Below are positions 26,815 to 37,995 of a stretch of DNA of 64,000 bases, in pieces; position 1 is the first letter of the stretch, and each line of letters starts with the position of its first letter. Below the pieces are notes generated by a model. That model was not told where the DNA came from. It was given only the letters and a program-made list of their open reading frames with translations, and ran no database searches. The DNA is from Quillaja saponaria (taxonomy: Eukaryota; Streptophyta; Magnoliopsida; Fabales; Quillajaceae). Location: the NCBI GenBank assembly GCA_029379385.1, contig CM055612.1, forward strand, positions 17,608,001 to 17,672,000, given 5' to 3'. The translations under genes were made by a program, and so were the position numbers.

Positions 26815-29467
26815 CATCATTTGATGGTTGAACTTGGTTTTTTTCACTATGTGTATGTCAAATTTAGGGACATGTAGTTATGTACTATACAAGATTATGA
26901 ATGAGTATCTTGTAATATAGAGTTAGATACAACTTTTGGGTCTATGTTATTTCCCACTTGTGTATCTTCATCCTAGGCTTGATTTCTTATAAACACCAGG
27001 AAATATATTTTCCAAATCAATTATTGCTCTCAACTCTCAAGTTTCCATGAAAAAATATTTTTGGTTTGGATTGTGAATTGTGATAGCTTGATGCATGATT
27101 TTCTTATGTAGTCTATTGTATATAGTTTTCTGCTTTGAATGGATTTTTGATTGGTATCGGAAGTTGCTAGTATATACTTTTCTCTTCGAAGTGAAATTGA
27201 TTTCATACAAGTGATTCACCCTGGGTTGTCAAGGTGAGTATTGTTAGGCAATTGCAAGGTCGTCTGGACTTTGGAGTCAATTGCTGGATAAAGATGAGCC
27301 ATAGGGTCTAATGTGTTTTGCTAATGTATGTGGATGTTAGTGTGTGGACATGAACATATTATTGTATCATCACAGAGGAGATCATGAAATTGATCCTGAG
27401 CATTTATTTTGCCCTCATTACAGCATAATTGATTGATTGAGTATCCTTCTAAAAGCTATATACAAAGTAATTTGATGTATTCTCCTCGTGCTTTTCTGCT
27501 TAGTGCTGAAACATAATCTGTTATAGTGTTTCTACTTTGAGCTCCATATTTTGCGTCTTTAGGTTGTTGCATATTTCACATTTCTTGTGCACTGTATATC
27601 TAAGTCTAGGAACTGGATATTTGCATGTACTTGTTGCTTTTTCCACCTACTGCCCCTTGGATATTTGTATGTACTTGATTTCTTGATTCACCTATGATTT
27701 TATCCTAGTCTTAGAACAACATTTTCCAGTGAACCTTCCATTGATTTTGAAATTAGAAAATGCACCATATGAAGTGTGGATTATGGTTATCAGATCAGAA
27801 ATGGTGTAATTCCTTCTCCCCTTTCAGTAAACAGCATATTTTGGAAGTGAACATTAGGAAATGTAGTTGTGCTATTGTTGCCGAAATTCTGGTGAAAGGG
27901 GAGAAGTTTTAGTGATGCTGGATCCTTGAAGATGAGCAAATGGTATGAATCCAGGGCTGCATTCTAACTCTTTACTCATCCCCATGTTTTTTGCCTTTTT
28001 TCCACAAGTAATTAATTGCAACATCTAGGGAGCATCTAGCCCCACTATTGCAATTTTCAGTGATTACACTAGTAATCCTGATATGCCTGCCTTTGCCATT
28101 ACTTTACTGATGGAAGGATGTAATACTGCTTCTTTTAGGTTCATAAATTTTGATATTGTACTAATACATATATCTAATTGCCTGGTTCATTATTTTCCAT
28201 CTTTTTACTCGGTAGTTAATTTTAGAAATTCTGATTGAGAATCTGAACCGCAAGAAAGCTAAGTACTTAAAATTAAGACGCTCTGCATGAGGCCTTTCTT
28301 ATTAAGATTATTTGTATTATATCCTGGGCACCCTTCCTTTCATGTTTTGGTAATCCTCCCAAGAAGCACATGAATTATTATTCACACTTTTTAAGTGAAA
28401 TAATTTATTTTGTTCTTTGTCTTTCATCCCCTTTTATGATTTTGTATGTTTTCTCTTAAATTTTATAAGCTTGGCACTGCATGGAAGCACATCTGAGAAG
28501 TGTGCTGATCTGATGCTGATACTTGCTATATTAGTCAGTGGGCGGATGTGCATTATCAGAAAATAAAGAAGAGTAGTATATTCTTCTTTCTCTTTAGGCC
28601 TCTTTGCTCACTGCCTCAACACAACTTTTTGGCATATTCTGTGTACTTCGTTTCCATACATTATCATTTTCATACAGCGCAACCATTAACACATGTTCTC
28701 CTAGCTCTTTAATTCCTGCAGCTTCTCCTATTTTTCACTAAGGGTTACACTACACACACAAACACACTATTCTTTATCCTTATCTGTTGGTATGTCAACA
28801 AGAATGTGCAGGGTTTTATGAGAGGACTAGGTTTTCCTACAAAGAAAGTTCTAGTAGGGCACCCGACAGGAAAAAAGAGGTTTGTGGGAAGCTCCAGATT
28901 TAGACTAGCTGCAAATGCCTTAAATTAGTAAGGCATCTTTACCAATAGGGTAGCAAGAGCTCTATGCTTGGTATCTATGAGAAGGCTGTGATTTCATGAG
29001 GATTCTTCTTCTGCTTCCTTAATAAGATCAATGTCATTAGGGTCCTCTGCTGATTCACATAGAACAGCAGCTGTGGAGGATTGCATTAAGTAATCCATTC
29101 TTCTTTATATCGATCGAATTCTGTAACCACAACATCTCCTTAGAATATATGTCAAATCTATCTAGTTTTGATTGAGAGTTGATGTTACCTGACCTGCTCT
29201 TTCATCGTGCCAATTTCCCTTCTCTCATAATGGCTCTCTCCATTCTTGTTTATTTCCAGCAGTTGATCCTTTAAGTAATAACTTGGGGGTTCTTATTTTC
29301 AAATCCTAAGATGGTGTGGATGAGATTTACAGGAAAAGGGACACTGCTTCAATGGCTAATTATTTCAAGGTTGAGCCAATCTGCATGAACTAAGGCAGTA
29401 ACATTGTAATGCCTACTCTTACGGAGTACATACAATGTCCAGAACTAAAAACAAGAAAACAGAATTT

Positions 29468-29468
<1 letters not shown>
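26815..29468. other. intergenic between Josephin-like gene and TSP9
   Basis: The 3'UTR of the Josephin-like gene probably ends within the first 200 bases. The rest is AT-rich, moderately unique-looking sequence with no conserved protein, RNA or transposon segment that I can recognise. Confidence 0.45.

Positions 29469-29471
<3 letters not shown>

Positions 29472-29509
<38 letters not shown>
29472..29509. repeat. (AT)n microsatellite, 38 bp
   Basis: Nineteen uninterrupted AT dinucleotides lie about 160 bases beyond the 3' end of the TSP9 coding region. Such a tract is likely to vary in length between individuals. Confidence 0.97.
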
Positions 29510-29512
<3 letters not shown>

Positions 29513-29669
29513 GCAGTAGAATTCTGTGGAACATATCAATTACAATCCTTAGTTAAATACAGAAGACCCATAAGAGTTAAACATAACAAAATAGAGACAA
29601 CACAATAATGCATTGCTTGAATACATAATGTACTGCCCTAAAGAAAATGCTTCAAATTAAAGGTTCGCT

Positions 29670-29951
29670 TCATTTCTTGGCGAAAAGTCCCCCAAGGCCA
29701 CCAAAGCCATTCTTCTTTTGTGGCACCGCCACTGTGTCCCTCCGGCCACTGGTGGTTCCACCACTTTTTTCCTCCACCTTCTTCAGAATAGGATCAGTCT
29801 CAAGCAGCTGATCCTCCTTCTGTAGACCTCCCAATATCCAATCCCAAAGTCCCTTCTCTTCCTTACTACCACCTGCACCCTTTGCAGCCGTTGCTGCATA
29901 CACTCTTCCGGTGGCTACCGCCGGAACAAATGCCATTGTCAGGGAAGCCAT
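29670..29951 (-). CDS. TSP9: Thylakoid soluble phosphoprotein TSP9
   Basis: Single-exon gene for 93 residues. The N-terminal part ([12 protein letters not shown]) is a plastid transit peptide. The mature part has the TSP9 signature: a Gly/Lys-rich start ([13 protein letters not shown]), a short hydrophobic helix (WDWILGGL), the YETDP-like block [14 protein letters not shown], a Thr/Gly/Arg-rich stretch with candidate phospho-threonines, and the C-terminus GGLFAKK. TSP9 is a plant-specific, largely disordered protein at the stromal face of thylakoids, phosphorylated in light and linked to light-harvesting complexes and state transitions. I chose the ATG at 29951. The frame stays open upstream for 18 codons to another ATG at 30005, but that stretch is basic and the MASL start fits transit peptides. 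It is isolated in its context. Confidence 0.85.
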   Translation of the reverse strand: MASLTMAFVPAVATGRVYAATAAKGAGGSKEEKGLWDWILGGLQKEDQLLETDPILKKVEEKSGGTTSGRRDTVAVPQKKNGFGGLGGLFAKK

Positions 29952-30005
29952 GAATCCTAGCTTAAAAAATTGTTGTCTAAGAATTTTTGTTCTCCTCCTT
30001 CTCAA

Positions 30006-31180
30006 AGCTTACAAATGACTTGGAAGTGAACAGAGCTTATACCATGATGAGACTATATCATTTGTGGCTGCTTCTCTAAGCGAACATGAGCCGTTGGATG
30101 GGTTTTAGGGATGGTGACTGAGAAGTCAATAGCACGAGTTCTCCACAAGTGTCTTATCCATATTCTTTATGAATTTCTATTTCTATTTTGGTACTCAAAA
30201 GTTTTGTGAGGAAAATATTTTAGTAACTTGGATGGGGGCTCATCCAGATCAATAAGAGTGGCTGTGAATTTGACATGTGTAAGCACTTAGAACCAATTGC
30301 ACTCTTCTGGCCAGTTGGCCACTAGAAATGGCCTATGGGTAATGTAGTCATTTTACGTAGTGGGCTTTATCTCATCAGAAATTGTAGGAGAACTTCTTTG
30401 CTGTAAATCTGTAATTGGTTCACAATAATTAGAGCAAATATAACTCATTCATATTCATTTGCTAGCATAATTTAGATGATACCAAGCATATTTCCGACTC
30501 ATTGATCAATTACATTTTGTCTTACACCGCCATTAATCTATATTTTCAAATTGATCAACAATAAATTATTTATGTCGTGATTAAATAATTTACAAAAATT
30601 TTATTCTTCTTAATTAATTTTGTTTACAATTTAAATCGCTGAGACCTAAGTACAAACCATATATATTCAATCAGGATAAAAGAAAAGAGAGGACACTTAA
30701 AGCCCATCCCATGCAAAAAGACATTGCAAATCACAACCCTCTAACAAAATCAACCAACAAACCCTCCTAAACACCTTCAAATTTTTCCAAGGCCTTACTA
30801 TAACTATTTGATCACAACTCCGAAATAGACGTTGCTAATTAACAATCCATTCATATTCCTTCCTTTAATTCCCATACACTAAATTTCCAATTTCAATGCC
30901 CTTTACTAAGGAAGTTTTCAATTAATCACTTAACTAATTAAAGATAGATTTAAATGCTTTAATTTATAAATTAATATATAGCATCGATCTCTCATTTTAT
31001 TGCAAGGTCACATTTTTTTGGTGACTACTTTCACTAGTTTTTTGGTTGAATAATTCCTCAAATGAAATAAAAAGAAAATTGAGTGTCTTTGACGAACATA
31101 AAAAAAGAGAGTACCTACTTGAGTTCTAAGTTGAGTACTCAAATAATACTTTAACTCTTAAAACAATAATAATAAAAATA
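30006..31180. other. TSP9 promoter side and AT-rich intergenic DNA
   Basis: The first few hundred bases are upstream of the minus-strand TSP9 gene and probably hold its promoter. No clear motif stands out. The rest is AT-rich with no gene or complete repeat recognised. Confidence 0.4.
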
Positions 31181-31189
31181 ATGTTAATT

Positions 31190-31400
31190 ATATTGTTAAA
31201 TAAGAAGAACCAATTATCAAGAAAGAATGAAAAGGAATGAGACTAATAAGAGTTTACATGGTTTAACCATCGTGGCCTAATCAACGGATACAATGTCCAA
31301 GGGTTATATATTCTTTATTCCCAACAATGAATTAAACTCACTTATATAGGGTGAAAATTATAAAATAAGTAGAAATAATTCAAATATAATAGAACCAATA
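31190..31400. repeat. possible LTR/TRIM-like fragment
   Basis: The phrase GAGTTTACATGGTTTAACC followed by ATCGTGGCCTAATCAACGG resembles a motif common near LTR ends in dicot genomes. No partner repeat is seen in the window, so the call is tentative. Confidence 0.3.
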
Positions 31401-31557
31401 ATGCTTATTATTATGAAAGGGAATTACTTAAATTGATTGGAAGAAATCATGTTGACATTAATTAGTCAACTTTTCATTAATTTCTGAGAGTAATTAGTGC
31501 CATGATTCTTGTAGAATGATTGTGCGTTAATAAGTAAACTGCGAACATCAAATGAAA

Positions 31558-32069
31558 CTAAACAATTGAGTCTTCCATCGATTCACCTTCATCTTCAGGT
31601 ATTAATGTCTCAAACCTCATTTTCTTGTTCATTGTCACCATCTGTCACACCAACAACTTACTCAAATATTTATATAAAACTGGGAACTTCAAAACTCTAT
31701 AATATATTGAAATGAATAGAAATAAAAAAAGATGTCTATGATCATTTGTATGAAAAAATATTATTTATATTAATGTTTATTTAACAATCTTAGGAAAATC
31801 AAAATAAAAGAATATAATGTTAATTGCTCTATACTTCAATAAAATTAAGGGATAAATTATATAAATAATAAATAATTATGAAAAATAAAATTAATTACCT
31901 CAGCAATTATATGATCTGTATCATGGTCGCCTGTATTATTTCGAGAATTATTTTCTACTTGAGACCAAAATTCTTCAAACGGTTTCATATCAAACTGTGG
32001 AAACTCCATGGTTTCATGCTTTGGTCGCTGCTTCTTTTTCTCGAGGATCACACTAAGACAACAACCCAT
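31558..32069 (-). CDS. small MGC-start acidic protein, copy A (family unknown)
   Basis: Two exons: 31899-32069 (57 residues) and 31558-31641 (27 residues plus stop). They join in phase 0 through a GAG/GTAATT donor and a GTGTGACAG acceptor, for 84 residues. The N-terminus MGCCLS has Gly2 for myristoylation and Cys3/Cys4 for palmitoylation, followed by a basic patch (KKKQRPKH), so membrane anchoring is likely. The rest is acidic: FPQFDMKPFEEFWSQVENN in exon 1 and IPEDEGESMED in exon 2. The other copy at 33.0-33.6 kb has the same intron position and matching segments, which supports the model. A TATA-like TTTATATAAA lies near 32195-32205 upstream. I chose the MGC start rather than the ATG 18 codons upstream because the second copy starts there too. 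I do not recognise the family. Confidence 0.65.
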
Positions 32070-32192
32070 TTTGATTTCACTTTGAAATGTATAAAAACTA
32101 AAAAGATTTGTAAAAGAGAGCACTGGAGCTGCAATACGAATCTAATGGCGGAAATGGTAGTGTTGTGTCTACTCCAGGGCACCAAACTAACT

Positions 32193-32208
32193 AGGGTTTA
32201 TATAAAAC
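32193..32208 (-). promoter_or_regulatory. TATA-like core promoter of MGC gene copy A
   Basis: On the minus strand GGGTTTTATATAAACCC lies about 125-140 bases before the ATG. Both gene copies share this box and about 50 bases upstream of it (AAAGCAAAAGCTG then CTGTTTCCAAG on the + strand), so the promoter was duplicated with the gene. Confidence 0.55.
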
Positions 32209-32219
32209 CCAGTTGAGTC

Positions 32220-33030
32220 AAAAGCAAAAGCTGGCTGTTTCCAAGTAATTTCTTAAGATATATTAACAACTGTAAATTGCATCACTGTGAAAATCTTCAA
32301 ATTAGGGTGGACAATGGCGTGTGTAATAATAATGGAAAGTGAATCTCTTCTTATTTTTATTACAAATAAATTGCATCCTTGATTCTTGGGTAATTGCTAT
32401 TCTAATTTTGTTAGTATCTACATATAATCATGATTATATGCTAGAAGAAAGAGACTTAATAAAGTCAATTTACATGGCCATAAGGTGTGAATAAAACTAT
32501 GAAAAAAAAAGAAAAAAGAACTGAACTAATCTAAAAATAAAGGAAAAATAATTAATTGTGTAAATTTTATTGAAGTCCAATCAAGAATTAATATTCAATA
32601 GTATTCTTTCTATATTGGCATGTAATCAACTTTAATTAATCATCCTTGATCATAATCAAATCAATCTAATCAAATTGAATTGTAATTAAATCAATGAATG
32701 ATATATAATTTGCAACAATGTTTTGTTATCTCGTGAATTTTTCTATCACTTTCTCGAATTTCCTTGCATTTTTCCACCTACCAAACACTTTATATAAGGT
32801 AAAAAGATAAATTAACGTGTAATTCAATCAGTCAAATTGAATAAATTATACTTAATTATAGTTAATAATTAAACATGGACATAAGTTCAAAAAAAATGAT
32901 ACTGATTACAAAGAAATCAAACATAAATTCGTTAAATAAGAAAAAAGAAAATGAACGTAGATATAGATAGATTATAAAACGACAAACTACATAATAGTCG
33001 TTCAAATTAGGAACTGTCTTCTGAGAAAAC
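32220..33030. other. intergenic between the two MGC genes
   Basis: AT-rich spacer of about 0.8 kb. Its ends show similarity to the flanks of the other copy (TGTAAATTG then GTGTGTAATAATAAT), consistent with a tandem duplication. No other feature is seen. Confidence 0.5.
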
Positions 33031-33038
33031 TAGAGACT

Positions 33039-33640
33039 TCAGTCCTCCATCCATTCACCTTCATCTTCAGGTATTTTCTTTAACGTCCTCATCATCTCAA
33101 TATGCTGCACAACAACAAATTATATATTCAAATATATATATATATATATAACTGGAAACACCAATTCTCTGCAATATTTTGAAATAAGATGTTTATGAAT
33201 TATATGAAGAAATATTATGAATATTAATGTTTATTAAATTTAAAAAACTTCTAGAGGAAAATCAAAATAAAACAATATTATGTTTATCGCTAAGACTATT
33301 ACTTTTCTAAACTTAAGGGAAAAATTAACAAAAACAATAATAATTATGATAAATAAAATTAAGGAGATTGATCTAAAATCACCTCAGCCAATATACGATC
33401 TACATGAGCATATTGGGATTCTTCTGTCATCTGATCAGTACTCTCACTCTCACTCTCAATCTCAGCCTCACTCTCACTCTCACTCTCACGATGATCGACA
33501 ATATCATTTGTCTGAGTATTATTTTCTACTTGAGAAAAAGATTCTTCAAGCAATTCGATATCAAATTGTGAAGACTCCCTTGTTTCTTGCCTAACAGGCT
33601 GCTTTTTCTGCTTGCCGGTCAAGCTAAAAACACAACCCAT
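33039..33640 (-). CDS. small MGC-start acidic protein, copy B (family unknown)
   Basis: Two exons: 33383-33640 (86 residues) and 33039-33104 (21 residues plus stop). The join is phase 0 (GCTGAG/GTGATT donor; TTGTGCAG acceptor), giving 107 residues. MGCVFS again offers myristoylation at Gly2 and palmitoylation at Cys3. Shared parts with copy A are the basic patch, FDIELLEESFSQVENN, a (V/I)xxI(L/I)AE end of exon 1, and IPEDEGEWMED in exon 2. A Ser-Glu repeat tract (ESESESEAEIESESES) encoded by a hexanucleotide repeat at about 33440-33490 makes it longer than copy A. If the intron is retained the frame ends seven codons later. Function is unknown; a membrane-tethered acidic regulatory peptide is only a guess. 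Confidence 0.65.
33440..33489 (-). repeat. hexanucleotide coding microsatellite (Ser-Glu)
   Basis: The + strand shows an imperfect (CTCACT)n run that encodes alternating Glu and Ser on the minus strand within MGC copy B. It is absent from copy A, so it expanded after the duplication. Length changes by six bases keep the frame. Confidence 0.85.
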
Positions 33641-33740
33641 TTTGATTTCAATTTGAAAAGAAAAATAAATAAAAAGGGAATGGAAAAAGAAAACAAGTTG
33701 AGTTTCGAATCTAGATTATGTAATGGCGGAAATGGTAGTG

Positions 33741-35150
33741 TTTACTGCTCCAATCCAAGGTTTATATAGAATCCAGTTGAATTGAAAGCAAAAGCTGACT
33801 GTTTCCAAGCAATTTCATAAGATGATGATATATATCATCATCAATCAGTGGTCAATTCTAAAATAATTAACAGTTGTAAATTGTGTGAAAATTTTCAAAA
33901 GGGTAGGTATTGATGTGTGTAATAATAATAATAGAAAGTACTGAATCTCTTTTTTATTTATTTATGTTTTCCTTGATGAATAAATTGAATCTCTTCTCCC
34001 TTCGATATTTCTCTCCCTAATTTATAGATCACCATGTAATTTTTCCCATTTCTATCATATATTGGCTACTAATTCTCGAAAAGTAATTAATTATAAGACA
34101 ACTCACATTGTCATGCAATGTATATGCATGGTGTATTTTCAAATTAAATCCTTGATTCCTGGGTAATTTGGTGATTGTAATTATAACTTACCTTTTTTGA
34201 TTTCTTTATTGGTGCTAATTAATTAATCTCCATTAACTATAATTTTTTTCCTTCTTGTTTTCTTCATTGTCTTACTCTACAAGCTTTTGTTTTCACCAAT
34301 ATTGATAAGTTTAAGTGTATAAAAGCCTTTTTATTTTATTTAGTATTATTATTTTTTATTTCTAATTAATCATTACATTTGATTTAGTTAAAATTATATA
34401 TCTAATGTTCTAATTGAAATCAAGCCTCACTATTCTTTACTCTTTTTTCATCCACCCCATTTCCAATCAAACCTAGGAGATCTTTCTTCACCGTGTGAAT
34501 CTCATTAGTTGACAAGAAAATAAAAATGTCGGAATCCGAATATATAGTTTTGTCACAAGTGAAGGCGAAGCCAGAGTCTTAATTGAAATGTGTAAATTAA
34601 TATCGAGTAATAATAAATCAAACAAAGAAGACATTGTAAATTGGGATTCTCAACCAATTTCAATTTCAAATGTTTGATGTAATGAGAATTTCTTTCTGAA
34701 GACTTACAATTTTTGCTTAATATATTAATCTCTTTTACATAAAATAAAATATAAAATCTCTTACTATTAAATATATAAAAATCATATAAATTGATTTAAA
34801 CATTATTTAAAAAAACTTTAATATTTCTCATCATACATTAGTTTTAATAGTTTAAGGTCTTATACCGAAAAATGTGTCTCTAATGTTTAGATTCAATTTA
34901 TTTCAGGAAATGAGAATTTGTTATGAGGAACTTTGGAAAAGAAGAGGAGAAAGTTTTAATCCCTAAACATATAATAAATGATTTTAAAATTTACATATGA
35001 TTTATTTTTATATAAATTTTATGCAAGCCACGTGGTTATTTATTATTGGACAAGTACCATGCAAATAACCAACTCGTCTTCTATTAGCCATCGTTTAAAT
35101 TGTTTGTCCATGTTTAGATGAGTTGTAGTTAATTTGAATAGTAATTGAAG
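33741..35150. other. promoter of MGC copy B and AT-rich intergenic DNA
   Basis: A TATA-like GGTTTATATAGAATCC at 33759-33774 matches the position of the box in copy A. Beyond about 33.95 kb the sequence is AT-rich with no gene recognised. Confidence 0.45.
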
Positions 35151-35270
35151 GCAGGGATCCAATTGCATCAAATTGAAACATGTAAAGACCTAATTACAGT
35201 GATTAAAATACAAGGGACTAAAATGAATTCAAATTTAAATTATAGGGACCAAAATTACAATTAAACCTAT
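35150..35270 (+). repeat. dispersed repeat, copy 2 (unclassified)
   Basis: Shares the ordered phrases AGGGATCCAATTG, AAATTGAAAC, AAGGGACTAAA, AAATTATAGGGACCAAAA and AATTAA with the copy at 12495-12580. The intervening distances differ slightly. Family unknown. Confidence 0.55.
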
Positions 35271-35826
35271 AAATTATATATAGGATTGACTAACTTGCAG
35301 TAGGTGTATTTATCTTTATTTTTGTGAATGTTTTTATTTTTATTTTAATGGTGAACATTTTTTAAGTAATCGATGCAAGAATTAATGCTACTGTATATAT
35401 TGACGAATATCCTGGCAGGTATGAATGTATGGTAATAGATTGACAGTAATCCTAATCAAACTTTCATTTCATCAGAAGTAGCTTGGTAAAATTCGATTCA
35501 ATTATTTTAAACGAGGCTGAATTAGGCTTCTCTTATTATTTTTCTTAAACTTTTATATTTTTTTTCTTAATTATTTACAAACCAATATGAACTAGATCGA
35601 TCTTGAACCTAATTGAGTATTTATTAAATTAAAATAAAATAAGCAAACGGCTCTAGGAACCCTAGAAGTGTTTTCTGGACCTTGAAGATGAATTGTTAAA
35701 GGAATAGATGACCGAGAATGTCTTCAAGAACAAGAGAGACTTGACATTTTGGGAGGTAGCACTAAAAAGTCTTTGACTATGGCTACTTCTTCGATCAAAA
35801 GAGATTTCTACTTTACTTGTGGGGTA

Positions 35827-36627
35827 TTAAGTAATCTCTGAAATTGATGAAGATGGTTGAGATTGGGCAAGTGTTGCCTTATCAAGAGTCCATTTTCCAA
35901 GAAAATGAATATCATCCCAAGCAATGGATCTGGGAATTGTTACATTTGCTTTTGAAAGATCAGTTAAAAACATAACTGTTTCACATTTTTTACGAGTTTG
36001 AAGAGATTTTGAAGTAAAAGTAGAAATTATGGCTTTATATTGAATTCGATAGACAAGGGCTATCGGATAACAACCATGTTTAATATTAAAATTTGAAAGT
36101 TTAACATTTAAGACCAAAGAGTCTAAAATATTTTTATCTTATAAAGAAATTTTCATATTTGGAAAATAATTGAATAGATTGGGCCACCACAAAGGATAGT
36201 TTCAACCGTACCTAAGAGTGATTCATGAAAATTGGTCATACGACAATCCCCGAAGGCATAAGAGAATAGAGGTGTTAAGACATTCTCTAGCCAAAGGTTT
36301 TGCTGTGATTTGGACACATCCAAGATGTACATAATTATGTGTTTGTTTATGGATTTTTAAAGATTTTTCTGAAAGTAAAGAAATTTCTTCATAATTAGAA
36401 TTTATTAGAATTATTTGTTCAATGGTTTTGATTGTATGATCACTTTTAAGAGTAAACATTGAGTTCGGTTTGTAAATTACATTACTGGGAATCTTTGGGA
36501 TTCTCCAATTATTGATTGATTGAGAATTATTTTCAATATTGATTTCTTCTTTGAATATTTTTGTTGAATGAGAACTAGAAGGAGGAGGAGAAGAAGTAGA
36601 AGCAGAATAGGAGAAAGATTTAAGCAT
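35827..36627 (-). pseudogene. caulimovirus-type movement protein, endogenous fragment
   Basis: Two minus-strand open pieces (36223-36627 and 35827-36117) read as consecutive parts of a 30K-type movement protein as found in Caulimoviridae and their endogenous plant copies. The first has a Ser/Pro-rich N-terminus, a hydrophobic core and the block around KPL, a conserved Arg, LNTS and a CLRG turn. The second has the downstream block with YRIQYKA and a late SIAWDDIHF segment. Stops and a frame change lie between them (36118-36222). Such proteins open plasmodesmata for viral spread. This copy is disrupted, and no capsid, RT or virion gene is seen beside it. An old integration fragment is the best reading. 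Confidence 0.7.
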
Positions 36628-36639
36628 TTTGAAAAATAG

Positions 36640-36929
36640 AAGAATGAAAAGTTTAGTTATACAAACTTGTTCCCTTTAATATCAAAATCGTAGGTTCCAT
36701 AAGAGTATAAGGATGAGTATTGATCTTAAATTTACTAGGCTGAAGCAGATCTAGAGTAAAGATCTAAAGGAAATTATACAGACATACCTGGTTAACAGAT
36801 TCCTTAACAAGCTACAGTAGCTGGACTCACTATCTTAAATGGGCTATCTACGCCCTACCATAGGCCTTACTGCCAACTAGAGGACTCACTTGGATTAATC
36901 TTCAATGCCATAAATACAGAAAGTATAAT
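36640..36929. other. sequence between movement-protein relic and Tekay LTR
   Basis: About 300 bases with no recognised gene. A stretch with GCTACAGTAGCTGG (36812-36825) and the adjoining sequence could be leader sequence of the viral relic, but I cannot support that. Confidence 0.3.
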
Positions 36930-37995
36930 TTTTCTAGTTTTAAGTTCAAGGTTATTTTAGAAAAGTAAATTAAGATAAAGCTTCACACTTTCATCCCTAA
37001 TATATATATATTCACCAAAAGGAGTAGTATTTTTTTTAAAAAAAAAAGCTCAGCAAAGGTTCTCCATAAAATAGAACATGCCCGAATAATACATATAACA
37101 TATACTCATGTTTTCACAACAATAGCAAAAACAACAACACAATAACCACAATGAGCTCTAGTCCATTTTCATATCGAAAAAATTAACAAACCAAACTTTT
37201 ACACAATTCAAAAGTTCATTACTCAAGACCTAATGTGACTGCAAATCTTTCATCCATTTCTTCAAGATTGTATCCTCTCGTGAATAACCTGTCGTAGCAG
37301 CAACCAGCAAGTCTGTTTAGGTCGGAGAAGCTTAATGAGAGCCTAGTGCTAAAAAAACATAAACAAACAAAGAGTAAGTCATAAAGACTCATTGAGTAAA
37401 AAATATACTCAAAGGGTACTAGCATCAATCCACACATAACTAGAAGACATATGCTTAATAGTTTCATATTAGCTTAAGTTACAATGTAATTCAATCTCAT
37501 GCGTGCATATATATATAATGCAAAATCAAAACCAATATAACTCACAAAGGGCTAATAATTGAAGTAAGTCAAAACCCGCACACCATATACACATCCTCCT
37601 TAAGGCTTTTTTCTCTCACACCCCAAGAATATATATAAAATTCTCATATAACCTTCCCAGGGCAGAGTTACTTGAATATTTTTTATTTGATAAACAATAT
37701 TTCACACCGATACACAAGACATTCTAATGTTAAAGTTTTTTTTTTATAAAAAAAACATAACATTCTTACCATGTAATCAAACAAAGCATTAAACAAATGC
37801 ACTCGACAACTATATATACATATAAGCAAATATTCAACACAAAACTAGTAACCCAAGGATAACATTATTCACTCACAAAGTTTATGAATTTTGCTTACTA
37901 CACCTTCCTGGGTTCAAATGTAACGTTTAATCAATGTTGCGTTCTACGTTGAAATTACATTTCCAAATATAATTTAGTTTGCAAATTTCATAGCG
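36930..37995 (-). repeat. Tekay-type gypsy 3' LTR, first part
   Basis: Aligns with about 55720-56510 over long stretches, for example TATTCACCAA(A/C)AGGAGTAGTA, AACATGCC(C/A)GAATA, ATAACCACAA, CTCAAGACCTAAT and CATAACTAGAAGACAT-like blocks. The match stops at 37995, where another element's LTR begins, and resumes at 50228. An open frame at 37219-37467 is a by-product. The left edge is approximate. Confidence 0.7.

Noticed and set aside
31878..32216. 112-codon + strand frame opposite MGC copy A
   Set aside because: Antisense shadow of the two-exon minus-strand gene; no independent support.
37219..37467. 82-codon hydrophobic open frame in the Tekay-type LTR
   Set aside because: The same LTR at 56 kb does not keep the frame open, so it is not conserved coding sequence.
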